26,296 nucleotides of DNA from positions 1-26,296 of the forward strand of contig CAKSPC010000037.1 in the NCBI GenBank assembly GCA_934481445.1, written 5' to 3'. Under the pieces are notes generated by a model. The model did not search any database. It worked only from the letters and a program-made list of their open reading frames with translations, and was not told the origin of the DNA. The stretch is from an uncultured Oscillospiraceae bacterium (GTDB taxonomy: Bacteria > Bacillota > Clostridia > Oscillospirales > Ruminococcaceae). Below, piece after piece: positions 15,811 to 22,480 of this stretch (position 1 is the stretch's first letter; every line of letters starts with the position of its first letter). Position numbers and translations under genes: made by a program.

Positions 15811-16581
15811 TCAAATTCTGTTTTTGATTTTGTTGAGCGCTCCTTTTTCAAGCCGCGAAACCTGCGCCTGACTTATACCGATTTCCTTTGCGACCTCGAC
15901 CTGCGTTTTCCCGCGGAAAAAGCGCAGATTAAGAATGCGTTTCTCGCGGTTGCCCAGCCCACGGATTGCTTCCTTGAGTGATATTTCGTTGAGCCAATTC
16001 ATGTCGTCATTGTGATCGCCTATCTGGTCGAGAACATAAATCGTGTCCCCTGACTCGGAGAAAACAGGCTCGTACAGCGATATCGGCTCGCTGATAGCCT
16101 CGAGAGCGACTACGACATCCTGCCGCGGGGCGCCTATCTCCTTTGCAATTTCCTCTATTTTAGGCTCGCGGCCTTTCTCGGTCGTGAGCTTTTCCTTTGC
16201 CTGCATCGCGCGGTATGCAAGGTCGCGGACGGAGCGGCTGACGCGGACTGGGGCGTTGTCGCGGAGATACCGCCGAAGCTCGCCCATTATCATTGGAACG
16301 GCATAGGTGCTGAATCTTACGGGCTGTGTTATATCGAAGTTGTCGATGGCCTTGATAAGACCTATGCACCCTACCTGAAAAAGATCGTCCGCGCTTTCGC
16401 CCCTCCCCGAAAAACGCTGTATAACGCTCAGAACGAGCCTGAGATTGCCCCGTATCAGTTCCTCACGCGCCGCCATGTCACCCTGTTTAACGCGGCGGAG
16501 AAGCTCCATCTTCTCGCTTTCCTTGAGCACCTTGAGCTTTGCTGTATTAACGCCGCTTATTTCTACCTTGTTATAATACAA
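15811..16581 (-). CDS. sigG: RNA polymerase sporulation sigma factor sigma-G
   Basis: The late forespore sigma factor, 256 residues. The N-terminus aligns with known sigma-G (M-x-x-NKVEI-x-GV-x-T-x-KL), which fixes the start at TTG 16579-16581. Region 2 has GNLRLVLSVIQRF, DDLFQVGCIGLIKAIDNF and RFSTYAVPMIMGELRRYLRD; region 4 ends with QVEVAKEIGISQAQVSRLEK. The TTG start and the Shine-Dalgarno, GGGGTGGTC, are next to or inside a large hairpin (16582-16638), so translation is probably restrained. Unlike the usual spoIIGA-sigE-sigG order on one strand, the gene here is inverted and converges with sigE. Any promoter for it must lie between 16639 and the upstream DUF368 gene, or further upstream; I could not identify one. 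Confidence 0.96.
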   Translation of the reverse strand: MYYNKVEISGVNTAKLKVLKESEKMELLRRVKQGDMAAREELIRGNLRLVLSVIQRFSGRGESADDLFQVGCIGLIKAIDNFDITQPVRFSTYAVPMIMGELRRYLRDNAPVRVSRSVRDLAYRAMQAKEKLTTEKGREPKIEEIAKEIGAPRQDVVVALEAISEPISLYEPVFSESGDTIYVLDQIGDHNDDMNWLNEISLKEAIRGLGNREKRILNLRFFRGKTQVEVAKEIGISQAQVSRLEKGALNKIKNRI

Positions 16582-16638
16582 AAGACCACCCCTGACTCAT
16601 ACTTGAATGTACAAGTATTATTGTCAGAAAGTGGTCTT
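16582..16638 (-). promoter_or_regulatory. Long leader hairpin sequestering the sigG ribosome binding site
   Basis: Read on the minus strand, AAGACCAC (16638-16631), CTGAC (16627-16623) and ATACTTG (16618-16612) pair with CAAGTAT (16605-16599), GTCAG (16596-16592) and GTGGTCTT (16589-16582), with small internal loops and a TACATT apical loop: 20 bp in three stems. The last arm holds most of the Shine-Dalgarno and touches the TTG start. Because it lies 27 nt after the DUF368 stop and ends in TCTTTT, it could also act as a weak terminator for that gene. Confidence 0.8.
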
Positions 16639-16665
16639 GGTATTCAGGTAATATATTCCGCGTGG

Positions 16666-17520
16666 TTACTCTGCGGAGTCTTTGCCGAGATTACCGAGCT
16701 TGTCGATAAGCACAGCGGTGAGTACGCCGAAAAGCAGGCACACAAATCCGTATCCGGTCTGCAAATTCATGCCAAATCCGCCGGGAAGAATAGCATAAAC
16801 CGAACCGATGACAAGTCCGAGGATCGCGCTGTAAACCATAAGCTTCTGCTTTTTTATGAGAATGGATATGATTTTTGCACCGCCGATTATTCCTATAACA
16901 GCGCCGATGGCAAATGGAACAACAACGAACAGATTAAGCGTTTTTATGGAATTGATAATGGTTTCATATACGCCAAGCAGCATCATAACAAACGAGCCGC
17001 TGACACCCGGGATAATCATTGTCATGGCGGCAAGAACAGCGCAAAGAAGAAGCTTTACAGATGCACCAATCGAAAAGCTGTCGACTACATCGGGGGCGAT
17101 ATGGAAAATATCCATTTGCTCCAGCACGGACAATCCAATCACAACCGCAAGCGCAATAATAAACGGAACGGCGCAGGAAGGACGTGCTTTCTGTTCCTCA
17201 GTGCCAATTTTAATGATAAGCGGAACGCTTCCGAGTATCAGCCCGATGAAGAACATATTCGTCTGAACGCCGAAATTTTCAAACAGCGAGGAGATAACAA
17301 ATGCGGACATTATTATTCCTCCGCCCGCGCCCAGACCGAAAAAAAGCAGGAACAGAAAATTCTTAATAATTGCCCTTATGCCCGAGATGGACTCCATCAA
17401 CTTGTCGAATATTCCGAAAATAACAAGCATCGTACCGCCGCTGACGCCGGGAATGACATTTGCAACGCCAAATGCAAGTCCGCATAGAAATGCTTTTAAG
17501 TATTCAAGAAACTTTTTCAT
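16666..17520 (-). CDS. popT: DUF368 / PopT polyprenyl-phosphate transporter
   Basis: A 284-residue polytopic membrane protein of the DUF368 family. Family members have been shown in Gram-positive and Gram-negative bacteria to be needed for returning undecaprenyl phosphate, the lipid carrier of cell-wall precursors, to the cytoplasmic face. The hallmark duplicated motif is present: VIPGVSGGT (about 22-30) near the N-terminus and IIPGVSGSF in the second half, reflecting the inverted-repeat fold. I count about eight hydrophobic segments. It starts 12 bp after the P-type ATPase homologue (GCGAGGGC site), so the two are probably one transcript. Gene identity is secure; the exact substrate is from family knowledge. 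Confidence 0.92.
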   Translation of the reverse strand: MKKFLEYLKAFLCGLAFGVANVIPGVSGGTMLVIFGIFDKLMESISGIRAIIKNFLFLLFFGLGAGGGIIMSAFVISSLFENFGVQTNMFFIGLILGSVPLIIKIGTEEQKARPSCAVPFIIALAVVIGLSVLEQMDIFHIAPDVVDSFSIGASVKLLLCAVLAAMTMIIPGVSGSFVMMLLGVYETIINSIKTLNLFVVVPFAIGAVIGIIGGAKIISILIKKQKLMVYSAILGLVIGSVYAILPGGFGMNLQTGYGFVCLLFGVLTAVLIDKLGNLGKDSAE

Positions 17521-17532
17521 TTTGCCCTCGCT

Positions 17533-20010
17533 TTATTTAAACTTGATGAAATGTCGTATGCAGTAGTATGCTATCGCAGGCAGCAGACCTGTGATTATGC
17601 AGATGAAGAATGCCAGCGGATCAATGATCGTCAGACCGAATGCTGTGTTGACCGCGGGAATGCAAACAAGCAGGATAGGCAGCAGCACAGTAACGCCGGT
17701 GCCTATGAAAGCTGTTTTTCCCGAGGCGATATATTCCTTGAACGGAGCTGCGTCCGACATTCTTAATAAACCGAATGCAGCAGTGCAGAATGCGAAGGAA
17801 ATAAGAGCACAGCTTCGCGCATAGTTATTATTGGCACCATTGTACATGAAAAGATAGGATGCTATCGCAACCACTCCCGAGAGCAGACCGAAAAGTGCGG
17901 CGCTGCCTACGAATTTAAGGTTTATTTTGCTGCTTGTCACGAAATCGGAGGGGGGCATAACAGTTTTCATATCTGCGGAGCAGTTAAGGTATTCCAGCGC
18001 TGCAAACGGCATGATTATCATGGATATCAGCGCAAGCACCGCGGGGTTGAGCATAAGCTCCGAGCCGCCGAAAAGGTTGAGAATATTCATCAGCACTAGC
18101 CCGACAAAACCAGAGATAATAACGGAAGCGGCACGCTTGATGTTGCGGTGTATCTGTCGCGCGACGGCGATGGTATCGGCGATGGATGCAAAATTATCGT
18201 CGTTCATTATTATATCAGCCGCCTCATATGCACTTCCGCAGGCGTGCTGGGATATCGTTATGCCGACATCCGCAAGGTCGAGGGCGTCTGCGTCGGTGGG
18301 ACGGGTGCCTGTCATTGCAACAACATCGCCGCGAGCTTTGAGCTTACTGATGATATAAAGCTTCTGCTCGGGGGTCAGCTTTGCGAAAACATCCGCGTCG
18401 AGGTCAAGTTCGGTGCCGTATTTTACGGATTCGGATATCTGCTTGCCGGTGACAGCTTTCTTTCCGGAAAGGCCTATCATTTTGCCGGTGGATTCGGCGG
18501 TGCCGGGGTTTTCTTCCGTCAGCATGACTACCTTTACGCCCGAACGGCGGCAGGTCTTTACCGCAGCGGAAACCGACTCCCTGAGCGGAGCGGCAAACGC
18601 TGCAAATCCCACGAATGTGTAACAAAAGCCTGCTGTTGCGTCCATGTCACCCTGCGATGCGTCTGCACAAGCGAACGCCAGTACGCTGCAGCCCTGCGAA
18701 TAATAGTAGTTGTATTTTTTTTGTGCGGCAAACAGTGCGTCGCCGTTAAGGCGGCACAGCGGAAGAATCTGCTCGGGTGTGCCATTTATGCAGTACAGCC
18801 TGTCGCCGCCAACATTCCAAAGCGCGCCGCGCATTACTTCGTTGTTTTCGGGTATCTTTTCGATAAGTTTGTTGTCGGTATAAATGTCCGTGATGTTTTC
18901 ATCGAAGAACGACGCCTTTACCATCAGCGCCTGCTCCGCCTGATCTGTCGTGTTAGGGTCGAAAGACAAGGCAGCTACCTTATACAGAAGCTCTTCGCTG
19001 CGGGCATAGAAGCCTCTGACTTCGAGGCGGCTCTTGGATATCGCGCCCTCTTTTTCAACACAGAGAACGGACAGGCTGTTCAGCTTTTCGATATCACTGA
19101 GGGACTTTACAACTGCACCCGATTTGATAAGCGAGGAAACTCCCTTAGTGTAGTAAAGCCTTATCACAGCAGCTATTCCCGTCGGGATAAAGCACAGTCC
19201 GAGGGTTATGCCCCTTAGGGCGGATGAAATGACCTTTGTAGTCGCATCCGCGTCGTTTCCCGCAAAGATCCCGATAACCGTCGTCAGAAGTGCGATCACC
19301 GCCGCAACTGCGCTGCAAAGCGGTACAACGCGCTGCACAGTCGCTTCGAGCTTGGTATAATATGCGTGAGTATCGGGCTGTTCGCCTATTTTCTGATAGT
19401 ATTTTGTGTCTACACCGGTTGCGCTTACGCGGCATATTGCTATTCCTGTGAGGGCGGTGGTGCCGCTGTATACGAACGAGGGATTAAGTTCTGTTTTTGC
19501 TATGGCTCCCGCAAATTTGGAAACAGGCTTGTTTGAGCCCGTAAATACGCTTTCGTCAACGGTGAGGTCGCGGGATTCGAGGATAAATGCGTCTGCGGGG
19601 ATACGTTCGCCCGCCTGCACGACTATCGTATCCTCGGGGACGATAAATTCCTTTTCGATAAGCTCGGGCTTGCCGCTGCGGATAACACGGAATTTCATTG
19701 ATGTAGTTTCGCTTAACTCGGCAAGCTTTGAGTCAGACTTTATGCCGAAGTAAATCTCCGCCGCCGCATAGGCTGCGTCAATCAGCAGTACGACAACGCC
19801 TGCGCCTATTCCCATACCAAAGAAACAAAGCACGCCGGCAATGAACATAAGGATAAACGAGGGTGACAACAGCGTTTTGACCGGTGAAAAATGAACGTTT
19901 ATTTTGTTGTTTTTGGTATATGTATTAAAACCATAGAGAGCGATATTTTTTTCTACATCGCTTTCTGTCAGTCCGTAATAATCCTGCTTGAAATTAAAAA
20001 ACTGGGCCAT
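17533..20010 (-). CDS. P-type ATPase homologue with degenerate catalytic motifs (pseudo-ATPase)
   Basis: An 825-residue protein with the complete layout of a P2-type cation ATPase: spans 1-2 (about 47-86), actuator domain (about 95-210), spans 3-4 (about 228-285), P and N domains (about 310-620), six further spans (about 627-818). The catalytic signatures are altered. TGES reads TGSN (157-160), PEGLP in span 4 reads PTGIA (276-280), DKTGTLT reads EKEGAIS (Glu319 for the phosphorylated Asp), TGD reads TEE (498-500), DPPR reads APLR, and GDGVND reads GTRPTD (568-573). The usual Asn/Asp ion ligands of span 6 are not seen. Lys320, NGTPE (KGAPE equivalent) and PEQK remain. The frame is open throughout. 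The start is ATG 20010 (AAAGGAAG upstream), not GTG 20076. It cannot follow the normal phosphorylation cycle; its role is unknown. Confidence 0.9.
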   Translation of the reverse strand: MAQFFNFKQDYYGLTESDVEKNIALYGFNTYTKNNKINVHFSPVKTLLSPSFILMFIAGVLCFFGMGIGAGVVVLLIDAAYAAAEIYFGIKSDSKLAELSETTSMKFRVIRSGKPELIEKEFIVPEDTIVVQAGERIPADAFILESRDLTVDESVFTGSNKPVSKFAGAIAKTELNPSFVYSGTTALTGIAICRVSATGVDTKYYQKIGEQPDTHAYYTKLEATVQRVVPLCSAVAAVIALLTTVIGIFAGNDADATTKVISSALRGITLGLCFIPTGIAAVIRLYYTKGVSSLIKSGAVVKSLSDIEKLNSLSVLCVEKEGAISKSRLEVRGFYARSEELLYKVAALSFDPNTTDQAEQALMVKASFFDENITDIYTDNKLIEKIPENNEVMRGALWNVGGDRLYCINGTPEQILPLCRLNGDALFAAQKKYNYYYSQGCSVLAFACADASQGDMDATAGFCYTFVGFAAFAAPLRESVSAAVKTCRRSGVKVVMLTEENPGTAESTGKMIGLSGKKAVTGKQISESVKYGTELDLDADVFAKLTPEQKLYIISKLKARGDVVAMTGTRPTDADALDLADVGITISQHACGSAYEAADIIMNDDNFASIADTIAVARQIHRNIKRAASVIISGFVGLVLMNILNLFGGSELMLNPAVLALISMIIMPFAALEYLNCSADMKTVMPPSDFVTSSKINLKFVGSAALFGLLSGVVAIASYLFMYNGANNNYARSCALISFAFCTAAFGLLRMSDAAPFKEYIASGKTAFIGTGVTVLLPILLVCIPAVNTAFGLTIIDPLAFFICIITGLLPAIAYYCIRHFIKFK

Positions 20011-20323
20011 GGCTATACTTCCTTTGTATATTAATGTTGTAGAGTTATGTTCAAAGCAAATAAATGTGGTACACATTCAATTATATTTTCGCATATTTTA
20101 ACAAAAAAATCAAGGGCTTTTAAATAAAATTTAAGAAAAATCACTGTATTAATACCCGCTTTACGGAAAAACTACACGAAACAAAAAAATTTTCTTTTCA
20201 ATTGCAATGTTCCGCCAATAATCTTGACAACAGGCAAAAAAAATGGTATAATATGCGGTAGTGTTTGTATAATAGTATCCGAATATCGGGTCTTTTATTA
20301 CGTTAATCGGCTGTAACGGCTTT
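20011..20323. other. Divergent intergenic region between the pseudo-ATPase gene and aspS
   Basis: AT-rich, no gene seen. It holds the aspS promoter (20224-20252). On the minus strand TATAAT (plus 20080-20085) could be the -10 for the pseudo-ATPase gene, but its -35 is unclear: TTTTTG at 16 bp or TTGATT at 22 bp. The aspS leader has no T-box signature. Confidence 0.6.
20224..20252 (+). promoter_or_regulatory. Consensus sigma-A promoter of aspS
   Basis: TTGACA (20224-20229), 17 bp, TATAAT (20247-20252), perfect consensus, about 70-90 nt before the start. Confidence 0.85.
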
Positions 20324-22117
20324 ATGAAAGGGTTGAATTTTAAAGTGTTTTTAGAAAACGAATACCGCACCCAATACTGCAATGCGGTAAGTGAAAAGGA
20401 TATCGGAAGAAAGGTGCGTGCTGCCGGCTGGGTAGAGAATATCCGCGATCACGGCGGCATTATGTTCATCGACCTGCGCGATCACTATGGCATAGTACAG
20501 GTGGTTTTCCATAACGAATCCCTGCTTGAGGGTATCCATAAGGAGTGCGCCGTATCCATTTCGGGCACAGTTGTCAAGCGCGACGAAAGCACATACAACG
20601 ACAAGATCGAAACAGGCACCGTTGAGATCGAGGCCGAGGAAGTAAGGATCCTTGGCAAGGTCACTGAGAACCTGCCTTTCGAGATCGCTCTCTCCAAGGA
20701 AACAAAGGAAGATCTTCGTCTGAAATATCGCTACCTTGACCTTCGCAACAAGAAGATGCATGACAATATCGTTCTGCGTTCAAAGATAATCTCTTTCCTG
20801 CGCAATAAGATGCAGGAGATGGGATTCCTTGAGCTTCAGACGCCTATCCTTTCCACATCCTCACCTGAGGGTGCGCGTGATTACCTTATCCCCAGCCGTA
20901 AGCACCACGGCAAGTTCTATGCTCTGCCGCAGGCTCCGCAGATCTTCAAGCAGATCTACATGGTTTCGGGTTTTGATAAGTATTTCCAGATTGCTCCCTG
21001 CTTCCGCGACGAGGACGCAAGAGCAGACCGTTCCCCCGGAGAATTCTATCAACTTGACTTTGAGATGTCCTTTGCAACACAGGAAGATGTTTTTGCAGTT
21101 GCCGAGGAAGTTCTGTCCGCTGTATTCTCCGAGTTTTCCGATAAGCAGGTTTCCCCTGCGCCTTTCAGACGCATAACCTATAAGGAAGCAATGCTGACTT
21201 ACGGTTCGGATAAGCCCGACCTCAGAAACCCGCTGGTTATCAAGGAGCTTTCCGACCTGTTTGTTGACAGCAACTTCAAGCCTTTCTGCAACAAGGTAGT
21301 CCGCGGTATTCGCGTACCCGGCATGGCTAGCCAGTCCAAGAGCTTCTTCAAGAGCATGGAAGATTTCGCAACAAACGAAGTCGGCATGAAGGGCCTTGGC
21401 TACTTCAAGGTTGAAGAAGGCGAAAATGGAGGCTTTAAGTACAACGGTCCTATCGACAAGTTCCTTGATGATGCGCAGAGAACTGAGCTTGCAAAGCGCT
21501 GCGAGCTTCAGGTCGGCGATGTGCTTTACTTCATCGCGGACAGCAAGAAGAACGCTCCCAAGTTTGCGGGACAAATACGCAACGAGGTTGCAAAGCGCAT
21601 GAATCTTGTTGACGAAAGCCGCTTCGAACTGTGCTTTATCGTCGACTTCCCCATGTACGAGCTTGACGAAGAAACAGGCAAGATAATCTTCACACACAAT
21701 CCTTTCTCCATGCCGCAGGGCGGTCTTGACGCACTGCTCAACAAGGATCCTCTTGACATCCTTGCATACCAGTACGATATCGTATGCAACGGCGTAGAGC
21801 TTTCCTCCGGCGCAGTAAGAAACCACGACCTCGACATCATGATAAAGGCATTCGAGATCGCAGGTTATACCGAAGAAGATGTTGCTTCCAAGTTTGGTGC
21901 GCTGTACAACGCGTTCAAGTTCGGTGCTCCTCCTCATGCCGGTATGGCGCCCGGCGTTGACCGTATGATCATGCTTCTCACCGGCGAGGACAGCATCCGC
22001 GAGATCATCGCTTTCCCGCTGAACTCCAACGCGCAGGATCTTCTCCTCGGCGCTCCTACAGAAGTTACCGAGCAGCAGCTTCGCGAGGTTCATATCAAGG
22101 TTAGAAAGCAGATGTAA
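20324..22117 (+). CDS. aspS: Aspartyl-tRNA synthetase
   Basis: A class II aminoacyl-tRNA synthetase charging tRNA-Asp (or tRNA-Asx), 597 residues from ATG 20324. The N-terminal OB-fold anticodon-binding domain includes GRKVRAAGWVENIRDHGG. Motif 2 reads FRDEDARADRSPGEFYQLDF, motif 3 GAPPHAGMAPGVDRMIML, and a bacterial GAD insertion domain lies between (about 280-425). The start is uncertain: ATG 20324 has no Shine-Dalgarno, whereas AAAGGG (20327-20332) lies 12 nt before GTG 20345, which would give 590 residues. The first residues up to NEYRTQYC are not conserved, so homology does not decide. It is a single-gene transcription unit. Confidence 0.96.
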   Translation: MKGLNFKVFLENEYRTQYCNAVSEKDIGRKVRAAGWVENIRDHGGIMFIDLRDHYGIVQVVFHNESLLEGIHKECAVSISGTVVKRDESTYNDKIETGTVEIEAEEVRILGKVTENLPFEIALSKETKEDLRLKYRYLDLRNKKMHDNIVLRSKIISFLRNKMQEMGFLELQTPILSTSSPEGARDYLIPSRKHHGKFYALPQAPQIFKQIYMVSGFDKYFQIAPCFRDEDARADRSPGEFYQLDFEMSFATQEDVFAVAEEVLSAVFSEFSDKQVSPAPFRRITYKEAMLTYGSDKPDLRNPLVIKELSDLFVDSNFKPFCNKVVRGIRVPGMASQSKSFFKSMEDFATNEVGMKGLGYFKVEEGENGGFKYNGPIDKFLDDAQRTELAKRCELQVGDVLYFIADSKKNAPKFAGQIRNEVAKRMNLVDESRFELCFIVDFPMYELDEETGKIIFTHNPFSMPQGGLDALLNKDPLDILAYQYDIVCNGVELSSGAVRNHDLDIMIKAFEIAGYTEEDVASKFGALYNAFKFGAPPHAGMAPGVDRMIMLLTGEDSIREIIAFPLNSNAQDLLLGAPTEVTEQQLREVHIKVRKQM

Positions 22118-22153
22118 TAAAAATTTCAGCCCGAAGAATTTCGGGCTGTCAGC

Positions 22154-22431
22154 TTGTCGAAAAAGCCATCTTTCGCAGAAAAAGAAAGATGGCTTTTTGA
22201 ATATTAAGCAGCAAGGAATCTGAAAGGCGAAAAGCCTGACAGAAAATGTCGGAAAAACAGTATAAGCACCTATGCAGTGCATTCTTTTTAAGATTCATAG
22301 CAGCAAATTTAAGCCTGCCCCAGTCATTCACTCAGATTCTTTCTTTTTGTTCTCTGTTCAGCATTTTATCAGCTCTTTTTATTATACCATATTTACAAAA
22401 AAGACCAGCTCATGCTGAATTTTTTCGACAA
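22154..22431. repeat. Inverted repeats TTGTCGAAAAA / TTTTTCGACAA bounding a 256-bp AT-rich segment
   Basis: TTGTCGAAAAA (22154-22164) and its exact reverse complement (22421-22431) flank a non-coding segment between the aspS end and the next gene. It may be a MITE-like or dispersed intergenic repeat. The left copy is merged with the terminator stem. No target-site duplication was recognised. Confidence 0.35.
22160..22198 (+). terminator. Intrinsic terminator of aspS
   Basis: A 15-bp perfect stem AAAAAGCCATCTTTC (22160-22174) / GAAAGATGGCTTTTT (22184-22198). The U-tract is part of the stem's 3' arm, and the symmetric A/T ends allow action in both directions. Confidence 0.8.
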
Positions 22432-22434
22432 ACT

Positions 22435-22466
22435 AAGCTCCCATGCGTTCACACGGGAGCTTTATT
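22435..22466. terminator. Probable terminator of the minus-strand operon end
   Basis: Stem AAGCTCCC (22435-22442) / GGGAGCTT (22455-22462) lies 18 bp beyond the stop of the carbohydrate-binding lipoprotein gene. The T-rich side is better on the plus strand (TTTATTAT) than on the minus (TAGTTTG). Confidence 0.5.
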
Positions 22467-22480
22467 ATACTTTACAGAAT

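Larger units (their letters stand above)
22118..22480. other. Intergenic region with hairpins and an inverted-repeat pair
   Basis: No convincing gene. It holds a short GC-rich hairpin right after aspS (CAGCCCGAA 22127-22135 / TTCGGGCTG 22140-22148, no U-tract), the strong terminator at 22160-22198, an 11-bp inverted repeat (22154-22164 / 22421-22431) and a hairpin at 22435-22462. Confidence 0.7.

Noticed and set aside
16582..16638. The hairpin read only as a popT terminator.
   Set aside because: The U-tract is just TTTT and runs straight into the sigG start codon. The Shine-Dalgarno of sigG lies within the stem, so a translational role is at least as likely; kept as a finding.
17533..20010. 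The possibility that the altered P-type ATPase motifs are frameshift artefacts.
   Set aside because: I re-read the codons around the DKTGT, TGES and GDGVND positions; flanking residues align in frame with family sequence on both sides, so the changes are substitutions.
20253..20323. A T-box or other riboswitch in the aspS leader.
   Set aside because: The leader is only about 70 nt, with no T-box consensus, no specifier-loop architecture and no antiterminator/terminator pair.
20861..22282. A 473-codon open frame on the minus strand opposite aspS.
   Set aside because: Antisense shadow of aspS; the composition (Cys/His/Leu-rich without pattern) is that of a reverse-complement frame.
22149..22331. 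A 60-codon minus-strand frame in the intergenic region after aspS.
   Set aside because: It overlaps the aspS terminator and the inverted repeat; no Shine-Dalgarno and no recognisable protein features. Treated as repeat DNA.
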